Shown here one piece after another: positions 36,236-46,458 of a stretch of 64,000 bases of DNA; the stretch's first letter is position 1, and every line of letters begins with the position of its first letter. Location: NCBI GenBank assembly GCA_965372405.1, contig CBDVCE010000001.1, positions 1 to 64,000 of the forward strand, given 5' to 3'. Both the position numbers and the translations under genes were made by a program. Below the pieces are notes generated by a model that saw nothing but the letters and a program-made list of their open reading frames with translations, searched no databases and had not been told where the DNA came from. This DNA is from Sunxiuqinia sp965372405. Its GTDB lineage: Bacteria; Bacteroidota; Bacteroidia; Bacteroidales; Prolixibacteraceae.

Positions 36236-37610
36236 GCTCTTTTTTTCTTAATTCTTCAATTACTGGTTCAACCATTGTATCAATATCCCCAGCCCCCATC
36301 ATTAAAATTACTCCCGGGTTTAGATCTTCTGCAATTACAGGTAGTTCGTCCTTATTTATAAGCTTTTTATTTTCGTTATTAATCTGATTAAAAATCAATT
36401 CTGATGTTACCCCAGGCATTGGTTTTTCACGAGCAGGATAAATATCCAAAAGAATAACCTCATCTAATTTGCTTAGTTCTTCTGCAAAACCAGCTGCAAA
36501 ATCATTCGTTCTGCTAAAAAGATGGGGCTGAAAAATTCCAGTCAGCTTACGACCCGCGAACATGGCCTTTACTGATGCAATCGTTGCTTTTAGCTCTGTA
36601 GGATGATGGGCATAATCATCAATAAGTATATAATTATCATTTCTGAAACGAATATCAAATCGCCTTTTCACTCCCTGATATTTCGGCAAGGCTTGCTTGA
36701 GTTCATCACCAGAAACCCCTGTCAATAGAGCAACAGCCAAAGCAGCAACTGCATTTTCGACATTCATTAAACCTGGATAATTCAACTGCAATCCTTCAAT
36801 TATTCCTTTAGGATGAACAAAGTCAAATTGATAAGCTTCATCTTTCAACTGCAGGTTTTGTGCGTAAAAATCAGCCTCTTCGTCTAAGGAATAAGTGTAA
36901 TAGGTTATATTATCATTTTGTCGTTCAACAGGCAATCCTTTTTTTACAATCACGGAACCACCATCTTTCACTTGCCCGGCAAATTCATTGAATGAGTTTA
37001 CGATCTCATTGTGGGTACCATAAATATCTAAATGGTCAGCATCCGTAGAAGTAATCACCGCCAGGTTTGGAAATAATCGCAAGAATGAACGGTCAAATTC
37101 ATCGGCCTCTGCAATAAACCATTTACTATTAGAATCGAGAAGCAGATTGCTTTGATAATTTTTTGAAATGCCTCCCAAAAATGCATTACAACCAACAGAT
37201 GAGTTCTTCATTAAATGAGCCAGCATTGTTGACACTGAAGTTTTACCATGAGTTCCTGCAACAGCTGCACAGAGTCCAGCATTGCAAATCATACCGAGTA
37301 CTTCAGAACGTTTTTTCAATATAAAATTGTTCTGCTCAAAGAAAACACGCTCTCCTAAATTTACAGGGACAGCTGGAGTAAAAACAACCAGACAACTTAA
37401 CTTTTCAAGCTTTTTCTCTAAGCACTCCGGTAAATCTTCATAATGAACATCAATCCCTTCGCTAGAAAGCTGTCTGGTTAAAACAGTCTCAGTTCGGTCA
37501 TAACCCAAGACATTGTACCCGGCATGCTTAAAATAACGCGCCAGAGCACTCATCCCGATTCCTCCGATTCCGAGAAAATATACTTGTTTTATGTGATCCA
37601 ATCCGATCAT
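36228..37610 (-). CDS. murC: UDP-N-acetylmuramate-L-alanine ligase MurC
   Basis: 460 residues. FLGIGGIGMSALA is the UDP-MurNAc-binding Rossmann motif, VAGTHGKTSVSTM the ATP P-loop and DDYAHHPTEL the conserved C-terminal block unique to MurC. It adds L-Ala to UDP-MurNAc in the cytoplasm. The last base of murG is shared with its ATG, so the genes are coupled. Confidence 0.95.
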   Translation of the reverse strand: MIGLDHIKQVYFLGIGGIGMSALARYFKHAGYNVLGYDRTETVLTRQLSSEGIDVHYEDLPECLEKKLEKLSCLVVFTPAVPVNLGERVFFEQNNFILKKRSEVLGMICNAGLCAAVAGTHGKTSVSTMLAHLMKNSSVGCNAFLGGISKNYQSNLLLDSNSKWFIAEADEFDRSFLRLFPNLAVITSTDADHLDIYGTHNEIVNSFNEFAGQVKDGGSVIVKKGLPVERQNDNITYYTYSLDEEADFYAQNLQLKDEAYQFDFVHPKGIIEGLQLNYPGLMNVENAVAALAVALLTGVSGDELKQALPKYQGVKRRFDIRFRNDNYILIDDYAHHPTELKATIASVKAMFAGRKLTGIFQPHLFSRTNDFAAGFAEELSKLDEVILLDIYPAREKPMPGVTSELIFNQINNENKKLINKDELPVIAEDLNPGVILMMGAGDIDTMVEPVIEELRKKEHA

Positions 37611-38710
37611 TAATTCTTTAGTTCTTTTAAAATAACGTCAACAATCTCAACTGTAGCATTTGGCTTAGCCAACTTTGTACTATTTGCTGATAATTTTTCT
37701 AACTTTTTTGTATCTGAAACCAACTCAAAAGCTTTTGCCAACAAGTCAGTCTTTGCTTCATTATCTTTTATTAAAACCGCAGCATCCTGCTCTACAAGAG
37801 CCATTGCATTTTTGGTTTGATGATCTTCTGCAACATTCGGTGATGGCACTAAAACAGAAGCCTTTCCAAGCAAGCAAATTTCGGAAATTGTACCAGCTCC
37901 AGCTCTTGAAATCACCAAATCGGCAGCTTTATATGCCAAATCCATTCTGGATAAAAACTCCAGCGGCTTCAAATTTTCAGGAAGATAATCTTTTAGTTCT
38001 TCCATTATATTTTTATAGTAAATCTTCCCTGTTTGCCAGATTACCTGAGCTCCTGAGTTCTCAATCAGATCAAGGTTTGCCATTACACTTTGATTAATTG
38101 TTCTGGCTCCTAAACTTCCGCCAACAATCAATACAACTGGTTGCTTTTCATTTAAGCCAAAATGATTGAGTGCTTCATTCTTATCAACCTCACAAAGCAA
38201 GTTCTGTCGAACAGGATTACCAGTAACTACCAACTTCTCAGCTGGGAAATATCTTTCCATATTTGGATAGGCAACACAAATCTTTTTCACTTTAGCAGAC
38301 AACAACTTATTTGTTACCCCTGCATAAGAATTCTGTTCTTGCAAAATGCAAGGAATACCTTTCCTTGAAGCAGCTTTCAATACCGGCCCACTTGCAAATC
38401 CACCAACACCAATGGCTACATCCGGCTGAAAATCATTGACCACTTTTCTGGCTTTACGCATACTCTTCAAAAGCATCATCACAAACCTGAACATTTTAAG
38501 TGATGCTTTGCGAGGCATTCCTATTACTGGAAGGCCAATGATTTTGTAACCAGCATCAGGCACACGTTCCATCTCCATTTTCCCTAAAGCACCAACAAAA
38601 AGAATGTCGCTTTCTGGTATCTGAGACTTAAGTTCATTTGCAATAGACAATGCCGGGAAAATATGTCCCCCGGTTCCACCTCCGCTTATGATTACTTTCA
38701 ATTTCTTCAT
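37610..38710 (-). CDS. murG: UDP-GlcNAc:lipid I N-acetylglucosaminyltransferase MurG
   Basis: 366 residues. ISGGGTGGHIFPALSIA is the glycine-rich loop of MurG, ILQEQNSYAGVTNK and VGGSLGARTIN are family blocks, and SRAGAGTISEICLLGK binds UDP-GlcNAc. It is a peripheral inner-membrane GT28 enzyme that makes lipid II. It abuts ftsW upstream with no gap. Confidence 0.95.
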   Translation of the reverse strand: MKKLKVIISGGGTGGHIFPALSIANELKSQIPESDILFVGALGKMEMERVPDAGYKIIGLPVIGMPRKASLKMFRFVMMLLKSMRKARKVVNDFQPDVAIGVGGFASGPVLKAASRKGIPCILQEQNSYAGVTNKLLSAKVKKICVAYPNMERYFPAEKLVVTGNPVRQNLLCEVDKNEALNHFGLNEKQPVVLIVGGSLGARTINQSVMANLDLIENSGAQVIWQTGKIYYKNIMEELKDYLPENLKPLEFLSRMDLAYKAADLVISRAGAGTISEICLLGKASVLVPSPNVAEDHQTKNAMALVEQDAAVLIKDNEAKTDLLAKAFELVSDTKKLEKLSANSTKLAKPNATVEIVDVILKELKN

Positions 38711-39913
38711 CTATAATTCTTCATCTTCATCAGGCACATCAACCATAACTGGCTGTTCCTGAACCTGCTCTGTATTTTTTTGATTTTGGTAACTCACCGA
38801 TAGAATAATGCCAAATGAAACGGCTGTAAACAATGTTGAAGTTCCTCCCATACTCACCCAAGGCATTGGTTGCCCGGTAACTGGAAAAACACCTACTGAC
38901 ACCGCCATATTAATAATGGCCTGAAAAACCAGCAGCAACACCAGTCCTGCGGTTAAAAATGCAGGGAATGTTCGATTCGATCGACGAACAACAACGACCC
39001 CCCGATATAAAAAGATTAGGTAAAGCATTGCAATGGCAATTCCTCCTATCCATCCATATTCTTCTATAATAATTGAATAAATAAAATCGTTATATGCCGC
39101 CTCCATATAATTACTCACCTCACTTCCACCTGGGCCTTTCCCAAACATCCCTCCTTCATAAATAGCAAGCTTAGCGTAATCTGCCTGGGTTGTCCCAAGA
39201 GCTGCATGATCATCACCATAAACAAAATCATCAATTCGCTCTTTAAATGTATGAACACGTCCTGCCCAGTCTGGCATAAAATCAGCAGTAAGATATACAA
39301 GAGTCAATAAAGCCAGCCCGGCAATAACCGGCATAAGTAATAACTTTATTGGTATTCTGGCGATTAACATCAACACCATTATACTCCCGAAAATCAAAGC
39401 TGAAGTTGAAATATCTCCATAAAAAATAATTCCGCAAATACCCAAGCTAACACCCATTACCCATTTGAAAGCCTTTTTCAATTCTTCTTTTGTCTTTTGC
39501 CTCTTCCCAAGCACCTTGGCTACAAACATCATTAACGCCAGCTTGGCCAATTCGGCAGGTTGGAAGCTAATAAATCCCAAATCCAAGGAACGGGGTGTTG
39601 GTTTAGACGGATCAAGTTTATATTGTATTATAGCTGCAAAAAGAGCTAATACCGTAGCCATTAGCAATAATGGTGCAATCCAGGAATAAAACTTAACAGG
39701 TATAATATTGACTAAAAATGCCATCACCCCAAATCCAATCAGGATGAAAACGATTTGCCGAATCAGGTAATAACCAGTGTTACCTCCTGCCTGACGATAA
39801 GCCAACCTTCCGGTTGCACTGTAAACTATCAGCAGTGAAGCCAGGGATAAAAACACCAGAACCACCCAGATTATCCGGTCACCTTTCAATATTTTACCTA
39901 AGGAAAAACCCAT
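38711..39913 (-). CDS. ftsW: lipid II polymerase FtsW (SEDS family)
   Basis: 400 residues with about ten membrane helices. SEDS markers are seen: FQPAELAKLALM, GPGGSEVSNYMEAAYNDFIYSII (the large periplasmic loop with catalytic acid) and GVFPVTGQPMPWVSMGGTS near the end. It polymerises septal glycan with its class B PBP partner FtsI encoded in the same operon. Confidence 0.94.
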   Translation of the reverse strand: MGFSLGKILKGDRIIWVVLVFLSLASLLIVYSATGRLAYRQAGGNTGYYLIRQIVFILIGFGVMAFLVNIIPVKFYSWIAPLLLMATVLALFAAIIQYKLDPSKPTPRSLDLGFISFQPAELAKLALMMFVAKVLGKRQKTKEELKKAFKWVMGVSLGICGIIFYGDISTSALIFGSIMVLMLIARIPIKLLLMPVIAGLALLTLVYLTADFMPDWAGRVHTFKERIDDFVYGDDHAALGTTQADYAKLAIYEGGMFGKGPGGSEVSNYMEAAYNDFIYSIIIEEYGWIGGIAIAMLYLIFLYRGVVVVRRSNRTFPAFLTAGLVLLLVFQAIINMAVSVGVFPVTGQPMPWVSMGGTSTLFTAVSFGIILSVSYQNQKNTEQVQEQPVMVDVPDEDEEL

Positions 39914-39914
39914 T

Positions 39915-41252
39915 TTACAATTCCCTCACAGCCATTTTAAATTGACGTCCTCGATCTTCGTAATTCTCAAATAAATCAAAGCTGGCACAAGCTGGAGACA
40001 ATACAACTGTCTCACCATCTTTCGCTAAATAATAAGCGGAACGAACAGCCTCTGTCATATCCTGTGTTTCCAAAATATCGGGCACGATATCGGAAAAAGC
40101 TTCAACAATCTTTTTGTTATCAACACCAAGGCAAATAATTGCTTTCACCTTCTCTTTAACCAATGGTTTTAGCGCGTCGTAATCATTGCCTTTGTCCACT
40201 CCCCCAGCAATCCAAACAATAGGCTTGTTTAAACTTTCCAACGCATACCAGGTTGAATTTACATTCGTAGCTTTTGAATCATTTACAAAAGCAATTCCAT
40301 GCACTTTAAGGAAATGCTCCAGACGATGTTCTACCCCCTGAAAACCAGAAAGACTCTCTCTGATTTTTTCATTCCTGATATTCAACACCATTCCAGCAAG
40401 ACCTGCTGCCATTGAATTGTACGTGTTGTGCTGTCCGTGTAATGCAATATCAAATATTGACATATTAAATATTTTTTGTTCCCTGTTAATAATTAGTTCA
40501 TTCCCTTTTATTCCTGCTCCATTTGCTGGTGGTTCAGTTAAGCCGAACGGCATGCAAATAGCAGCTATATCTCGTTTTTCTATTTCCTTTTGAATGACCG
40601 GGTCTTCTGCCCAGTAAATAAAAAAATCATTCTCCTTTTGATTTTGAAGTACTCTAAACTTCGATTCCACATACTTCTGAAAATCGTTTTCGTACCGATC
40701 AAGGTGATCTGGAGTGATATTCAATAAAACCGCAACATCGGCTTTAAAGTCAAACATCCCATCCAACTGAAAACTGCTTAGCTCAATCACATAATAGTCA
40801 AAGCTTTTTTCAGCAACCTGCCAGGCAAAACTGCTTCCTACATTTCCAGCCATACCTACATTCAGACCTGCTTTTTGAAGTAGAAAATAAGTCAGCATAG
40901 TTGTGGTGGTTTTACCGTTGCTACCGGTAATACAAATGGTCTTTGCATTGCAATACCTTCCACCGAATTCAATTTCCGAAATCACCGAAATTCCTTTTTC
41001 CTTCAGTTCTTTGATCAACTGAATATGATCTGGAATCCCAGGGCTTTTCACCACAAGATCTGCCTTCAAAATCAGCTCTTTTGAATGAGCTCCTTCCTCA
41101 AATGGAATTTCATAATTTAAAAGAACGTCGCGGTATTTATCATTAATCTTTCCCGCATCTGAAACCAGTACATCAAAACCTTCCTTTTTGCCAAGAATGG
41201 CAGCTCCAACTCCACTTTCACCGGCTCCAAGTATGACCAATCGTTTTGCCAT
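39915..41252 (-). CDS. murD: UDP-MurNAc-L-alanine-D-glutamate ligase MurD
   Basis: 445 residues. LVILGAGESGVGAA is the N-terminal nucleotide fold, KSPGIPDH a substrate loop, ITGSNGKTTTTML the P-loop and FVNDSKATNVNST the C-terminal ligase block. It adds D-Glu to UDP-MurNAc-L-Ala. It is spaced one base from both mraY and ftsW, within the tight dcw operon. Confidence 0.95.
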   Translation of the reverse strand: MAKRLVILGAGESGVGAAILGKKEGFDVLVSDAGKINDKYRDVLLNYEIPFEEGAHSKELILKADLVVKSPGIPDHIQLIKELKEKGISVISEIEFGGRYCNAKTICITGSNGKTTTTMLTYFLLQKAGLNVGMAGNVGSSFAWQVAEKSFDYYVIELSSFQLDGMFDFKADVAVLLNITPDHLDRYENDFQKYVESKFRVLQNQKENDFFIYWAEDPVIQKEIEKRDIAAICMPFGLTEPPANGAGIKGNELIINREQKIFNMSIFDIALHGQHNTYNSMAAGLAGMVLNIRNEKIRESLSGFQGVEHRLEHFLKVHGIAFVNDSKATNVNSTWYALESLNKPIVWIAGGVDKGNDYDALKPLVKEKVKAIICLGVDNKKIVEAFSDIVPDILETQDMTEAVRSAYYLAKDGETVVLSPACASFDLFENYEDRGRQFKMAVREL

Positions 41253-41253
41253 T

Positions 41254-42504
41254 CTACCTCATTTTAAGAGTCACAATAGTGAACACGGCCAGTATAATCC
41301 CAACAATCCAAAAGCGCGTAACAATCTTTGCTTCAGGAATACCTCTTTTCTGATAATGGTGGTGAATGGGACTCATCAAAAAGACACGCTGTCCTTCACC
41401 ATATTTTTTCTTTGTGTATTTAAAATAGCCTACCTGAATAATCACCGAAAGATTTTCCAGCAAGAATATTCCGCAGAGAAGAGGAATTAAAATTTCCTTA
41501 CGAATAACAACTGCAAAAACAGCAAGAATACCACCAAGAGCCAAACTTCCGGTATCGCCCATAAACACCTGTGCTGGATAAGAATTGTACCACAAAAAAC
41601 CAACAGTGGCTCCAATAAAGGCAGCAATAAATACGGATAACTCACCAATATTTGGGATGTACATGATATCCAGATAATCTGAATAAATTACATTACCACT
41701 TACATAGGCAAGAATACCCAGAGTCACCCCACTAATAGCAGATGTTCCGGTCGCCAATCCATCTATTCCATCGGTTAGATTTGCGGCATTTGAAACAGCC
41801 GTTATAATGATGATAATTGCTAAAGCATAGACTAGCCATCGCCAGAAATCAGCTTTTTCACCCATAAATGAAACTAACCACGAATAATCAAATTCATGAT
41901 TTTTAATGAATGGTATTGTTGTTCTTGTAGATTTCACATCTTTGGATAGAACTCTAATTTCCTGCTGTCCGGTTTCATGATCAACCACCAACTCTTCAAT
42001 GTAGTTTCCTTCACCATCTTTAACTTTTTCACGAACGATTACATCATCTGAAAAATACATGGTTGAAGCAACAATAATCCCGAGACTTACCTGTCCTAAA
42101 ATTTTAAATTTTCCGGCTAATCCCTTTTTATCTTTCAGGAAAACCTTAATGTAATCATCCGTAAAACCGATTAATCCAAGCCAGGTTGTGGTAATCAACA
42201 TTAATAGGATGTATGTATTATTGAGTTGTGCAAAAAGTAGTGTTGGAATGAGGATCGAAGCCAAAATAATCAATCCACCCATTGTAGGAGTTCCCTTCTT
42301 CTGCATCTGTCCTTCCAAACCAAGGTCGCGAATTTCTTCACCTATCTGTTTCTTTTGCAAGAATCGGATCATTCGGCCACCAAAAACCGTTGTGATAAAA
42401 AGTGAAGTAATAATTGCTGCGCCAGAGCGAAACGAGATGTACTGTAACATCCCCAATCCAGGAATATCAAATTCGTTTAACCATTCATATAATAAATATA
42501 ACAT
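41254..42504 (-). CDS. mraY: phospho-MurNAc-pentapeptide transferase MraY
   Basis: 416 residues, ten membrane helices. KKGTPTMGGLIIL, FTDDYIKVFLKDKKGL (catalytic Asp-Asp), NAANLTDGIDGLATG and the HHH motif in SPIHHHYQKRG are diagnostic. A periplasmic-side insertion of about 60 residues (YFSDDVIVREKVKDG onward) makes it longer than the E. coli enzyme, as is usual in Bacteroidota. It makes lipid I. Confidence 0.95.
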   Translation of the reverse strand: MLYLLYEWLNEFDIPGLGMLQYISFRSGAAIITSLFITTVFGGRMIRFLQKKQIGEEIRDLGLEGQMQKKGTPTMGGLIILASILIPTLLFAQLNNTYILLMLITTTWLGLIGFTDDYIKVFLKDKKGLAGKFKILGQVSLGIIVASTMYFSDDVIVREKVKDGEGNYIEELVVDHETGQQEIRVLSKDVKSTRTTIPFIKNHEFDYSWLVSFMGEKADFWRWLVYALAIIIIITAVSNAANLTDGIDGLATGTSAISGVTLGILAYVSGNVIYSDYLDIMYIPNIGELSVFIAAFIGATVGFLWYNSYPAQVFMGDTGSLALGGILAVFAVVIRKEILIPLLCGIFLLENLSVIIQVGYFKYTKKKYGEGQRVFLMSPIHHHYQKRGIPEAKIVTRFWIVGIILAVFTIVTLKMR

Positions 42505-42514
42505 CCTGTATCTT

Positions 42515-43975
42515 TTAGTTTGCGTTAAATATCTCGGTTAAAACTTCTTTATCATCAAAGTGATGCTTCACCCCATTAATCTCCTGGTAATCTTCGTGCC
42601 CTTTTCCTGCAACCAAAATAATATCTCCGGGCTGAGCTAACATGTATGCTGTGCGAATTGCTTCGCGACGATTTACAATCGATAATACTTTATTCTTTTG
42701 ATGCGGCTCAATTCCTACTTCCATATCAGCAATGATTTGTTCAGGAATTTCAGTTCGTGGGTTATCAGAAGTTAATATCACTTTATCACTTTGCTGAGCA
42801 GCTTCATTCGCCATAACCGGACGTTTGGTCTTGTCACGGTCACCACCTGCTCCAACAACTGTTATCACCTGCTCATTGCCTGTTCTAATTTCAGTTATCC
42901 CATTCAATACATTCTTCAAAGCGTCAGGCGTATGGGCATAATCTACAATAGCATATTTCCCATCTGGTGATCTCAATATTTCAAATCTTCCAGCTACCGG
43001 TTTTAACTCACTGATGATAGCCAGTACATTATCCATTTCTTCACCCAATAAAACTGCCGTTGCAAAAACAGCCATTAGATTGTATGCATTGAAAATTCCT
43101 GAAAAATGTGTCCATACTTCGCGATTCTGAACACTTAAAAGAAGACCATCCAAATGTTTCTCCAGAACTTTGCATTTAAAATCAGCCAGTGATTTTAGTC
43201 CGTATGTTTTTTTTGCTGCCTTAGTATTCTGCAGCATGACCATTCCATTTTTCTCATCAGAATTAGTTAGTGCAAAAGCATTTTTAGGTAGATGATCAAA
43301 AAATTGTTTTTTTGCTTTTAGGTATTTAGCAAATGTTTTGTGATAATCCAGATGATCATGAGTTAGGTTCGTGAAAACTCCCCCATTAAAATCAATGCCT
43401 GCAATACGCTTTTGATCGATTGCATGCGAACTAATTTCCATAAAGCAATAATCACATCCAGCCTCAACCATCTTTCGCATCATTGATTGAATCTGAATTG
43501 CATCCGGCGTAGTATGTGTGGCAGGAAATTCTTCATCATCCACATAATATTTTATGGTTGAAATTAATCCGGTTTTATAACCTAGTTTTTTAAACAGATG
43601 ATAAAGTAAAGTAGCAATTGTAGTTTTACCGTTCGTTCCGGTTACTCCAACTACACTTAAATTAGAAGAAGGATTTCTAAAGAAATTTGAAGCTATCTTC
43701 CCCAATACGGAAGAGGTGTCATCAATTTTTATTTGAACTACAGAATCAGGGACTGACACATCAAATCGCTCAGCAATAACAGCAACAGCACCAGAATCAA
43801 CTGCTTTAGCAATAAAATTATGCCCATCTACCTGCACACCAGGCATTGCAATAAAAACATCCCCCTGTGTAACTTTTCGAGAATCAAAATGCAACTGCCC
43901 TATTTCAACAGATACATCTCCCGAAATCACTTTGTGATTTACACCAACCAATATGTCTTTAAAAGTTTTCATCAA
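42515..43975 (-). CDS. murE: UDP-MurNAc-tripeptide synthetase MurE (meso-DAP type)
   Basis: 486 residues. VTGTNGKTTIATLLYH is the P-loop and THDHLDYHKTF a conserved block. TSDNPRTE carries the DNPR motif that selects meso-diaminopimelate rather than lysine, so the wall is probably DAP-type. It overlaps ftsI by four bases. Confidence 0.95.
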   Translation of the reverse strand: MMKTFKDILVGVNHKVISGDVSVEIGQLHFDSRKVTQGDVFIAMPGVQVDGHNFIAKAVDSGAVAVIAERFDVSVPDSVVQIKIDDTSSVLGKIASNFFRNPSSNLSVVGVTGTNGKTTIATLLYHLFKKLGYKTGLISTIKYYVDDEEFPATHTTPDAIQIQSMMRKMVEAGCDYCFMEISSHAIDQKRIAGIDFNGGVFTNLTHDHLDYHKTFAKYLKAKKQFFDHLPKNAFALTNSDEKNGMVMLQNTKAAKKTYGLKSLADFKCKVLEKHLDGLLLSVQNREVWTHFSGIFNAYNLMAVFATAVLLGEEMDNVLAIISELKPVAGRFEILRSPDGKYAIVDYAHTPDALKNVLNGITEIRTGNEQVITVVGAGGDRDKTKRPVMANEAAQQSDKVILTSDNPRTEIPEQIIADMEVGIEPHQKNKVLSIVNRREAIRTAYMLAQPGDIILVAGKGHEDYQEINGVKHHFDDKEVLTEIFNAN

Positions 43976-46089
43976 CCTAAATCGATATAAATAGTTTGTC
44001 CTTCTCGTATTTTATTTCCAGCTTTCAATGACTGCTTTCTCACTTTGCCAATTCCCTTCATCTTCACCTTCAAACCTGAATTTTCTAACAGATAAATAGC
44101 ATCCTTACTACTCATTCCCATTACATCAGGAATCATCCCTTCATTGAAAATAAGATCAGAAACAGTTAATTCTTGCTGGCTATTCTTAACACTCACAAAA
44201 GAACTTTGTGTGTTTTCCGCAGAAATTGTAATATCCAACTCATTTTTGGCGATAAGCAGATCATCACGAGAACCAGACTTAATCACTGGCAACTCAGCTA
44301 GATTTTCTTCATCAACTGATCGGGGTTCTAAAAATGAAGCATATACTTTTCCAACAACCTCTTTAAAAACGGGACCTGCAACAGATGCACCGTAATATTT
44401 CCCCTTAGGTCCAACAATCACAACCACACAAGTATATTGCGGATCATCAGCAGGAAAATAACCTGCAAATGAAGCCTGATAATTCTTTCGACCATCCTTA
44501 GAATAACCTTCATTATTATAAGCAACTTGTGCAGTACCAGTTTTACCAGCAATTGGGAAATATGGATTTTTCAATGATTTTCCAGTACCATCAACACAAG
44601 TTTCAGCAAGCATTACCTGTGCCTTTCTCAATGTTTCTTTTGAACAGATTGATGGATTGAGAACCTCTGATTTAAACTCCTTCACTGGAATACCATGTTC
44701 CCGAACTTCTTTAACAAATTTGGGTTTCACCATTTGACCATTATTAGCAACAGCATTGTAGAAAGCAGCTGTTTGCAGAGGTGTTATTTTGATTTCATAC
44801 CCATATGAAATCCAAGCCAGAGATGGTCCCCACCAAACTTTATCTGTAGGATATTTAATATATGGTACGCCCTCTCCAACAAAACCAAGTCCAAGAGGCT
44901 TGTTTAATCCGAAATTATAAATGCGATCTATGTAATCTTCCTCCCGACCTTCGTAATTCTTTGTTATGATTTTAGCTACCCCAACATTTGATGACAATTT
45001 GAAAATTTCTTTCATTGAAATTTGTCCATGCCCACCATGTCTCCAATCACTGTCATAAATGGTTTGTCCGCGATAATCCCAATAACCCTTCTCAGTATCA
45101 TACACGTCAGCAGTATCCACATAACCATCTTCCATCGCAACAATCATCGACATCAGCTTAAAAGTGGAGCCAGGTTCACTGCATCCTTGATGACCTAAAG
45201 CAAAATTGTATGTTTCCGAATATGTTCCATCTTTTCGTTTACCCAGATTCGCAATGGCTTTAACCTCCCCGGTTTTCACCTCCATAACAATGGCTGTTCC
45301 CCACTCGGCTTGAGATGATTCCATTTGTTTCTGCAATGCATTCTGAGTGAAATCCTGCAAATTGACATTCAATGTTGTGATAATATCACTCCCATCTTTA
45401 GGCTCTGTAATAGGAATATCCACCCAGTGTCCTGAGTAATTCCGTTTTATGGCCATCCCATTCTCACCACTCAAGTAACCTTCCATCAAACCTTCAATTC
45501 CTGAGTAACCAATATTACCATGAATACCGCCAAAAGCTCCCTTATTTAATGTGCCAATTGTTCTGCTGGCCATATCGCCATGAGGAAGAATTCGTTCACT
45601 TTCACGAACAACAATTAATCCCGAGCCAAACAAACTTCGTTTTAGATTTTTTAGTCTTTTAAATTTTTGCAACTCGTTATAATTCACCTTTTCCGGATGA
45701 ATTAAAAACCAACGGTTTCCTTTTTGAAAGGCCTTGGTAAGTTTTTTCTTAAATTGATATTTTGAAACACCAAAAAACTTTGCAACTTCCAATGAGAAAG
45801 CTTCAGATTGATCAGCAAAAACCCGTTTTACTCGCGGTGCTGCCAAATCCAAACGTAACTCAAAATATGGAACCGATGTTGCCAGGATACTTCCATCATC
45901 AGCACAAACATTTCCACGCTTAGCTTGTATTTCAGAAGTATTTGTTCGCAAATCTTTAGCGATCTGCTTCCACTGCTCTGTATCAACAGCTTGAATCATA
46001 AACATTTTGACAATGATGACAACACCAATCAATGCCACCAGAAAATAGATGATTCCAAAACGGAATGTTATGTCTTTTCTGATTTCCAT
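43972..46089 (-). CDS. ftsI: class B penicillin-binding protein FtsI/PBP3-like with PASTA domain
   Basis: 705 residues. It has one membrane helix near residues 14-32, a dimerisation domain, then the transpeptidase with STFK (Ser308, Lys311), SSN near 368 and KTG near 520. The C-terminal roughly 65 residues form one PASTA domain (PDVMGMSSKDAIYLLENSGLKV), more familiar in SpoVD/PBP2x but regular in Bacteroidota. It cross-links septal peptidoglycan together with FtsW. Confidence 0.93.
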   Translation of the reverse strand: MEIRKDITFRFGIIYFLVALIGVVIIVKMFMIQAVDTEQWKQIAKDLRTNTSEIQAKRGNVCADDGSILATSVPYFELRLDLAAPRVKRVFADQSEAFSLEVAKFFGVSKYQFKKKLTKAFQKGNRWFLIHPEKVNYNELQKFKRLKNLKRSLFGSGLIVVRESERILPHGDMASRTIGTLNKGAFGGIHGNIGYSGIEGLMEGYLSGENGMAIKRNYSGHWVDIPITEPKDGSDIITTLNVNLQDFTQNALQKQMESSQAEWGTAIVMEVKTGEVKAIANLGKRKDGTYSETYNFALGHQGCSEPGSTFKLMSMIVAMEDGYVDTADVYDTEKGYWDYRGQTIYDSDWRHGGHGQISMKEIFKLSSNVGVAKIITKNYEGREEDYIDRIYNFGLNKPLGLGFVGEGVPYIKYPTDKVWWGPSLAWISYGYEIKITPLQTAAFYNAVANNGQMVKPKFVKEVREHGIPVKEFKSEVLNPSICSKETLRKAQVMLAETCVDGTGKSLKNPYFPIAGKTGTAQVAYNNEGYSKDGRKNYQASFAGYFPADDPQYTCVVVIVGPKGKYYGASVAGPVFKEVVGKVYASFLEPRSVDEENLAELPVIKSGSRDDLLIAKNELDITISAENTQSSFVSVKNSQQELTVSDLIFNEGMIPDVMGMSSKDAIYLLENSGLKVKMKGIGKVRKQSLKAGNKIREGQTIYIDLG

Positions 46090-46458
46090 TTATTCCTGAT
46101 CCAGTTTTTTAACGTTTATTTTTCGAGCAGGCTCTTGTGGTTCCACTAAGTCCAAACCACTCTCTTTTACTTTATTGCTGATTTCTGTTGGCCTGTTCAT
46201 TTTCATCAGCTCAATTTCATATGTTATCGACTCTGCTTTCAATTCTTTAATTGAATCCTGCACGGTTTCCATTTGCCGAATTGTTTTTTCTGACCAATAT
46301 CTATTTGAAATCAGAAGCATACCCAGAAGCACCAGAAAAAAAACAAAAGGTAATTGCTTCATCACCTTTTCGCTGGCCAGCAAATTCCCTCCCAGGAGAG
46401 ATTTTATCCGACCTCCAAATCCTTTTGCTTTCTTGCTATTTGTTTTTTCTTCGGTCAT
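46090..46458 (-). CDS. ftsL: FtsL-like divisome membrane protein
   Basis: 122 residues. A basic cytoplasmic part (KKAKGFGGRIKSLLGG) is followed by one membrane helix (LPFVFFLVLLGMLLISN) and a coiled-coil-like periplasmic region (IRQMETVQDSIKELKAESITYE) ending in a Pro/Lys tail. The sequence is weakly conserved. The call rests on topology, size and position between rsmH and ftsI. It abuts ftsI directly and overlaps rsmH by four bases. Confidence 0.8.
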   Translation of the reverse strand: MTEEKTNSKKAKGFGGRIKSLLGGNLLASEKVMKQLPFVFFLVLLGMLLISNRYWSEKTIRQMETVQDSIKELKAESITYEIELMKMNRPTEISNKVKESGLDLVEPQEPARKINVKKLDQE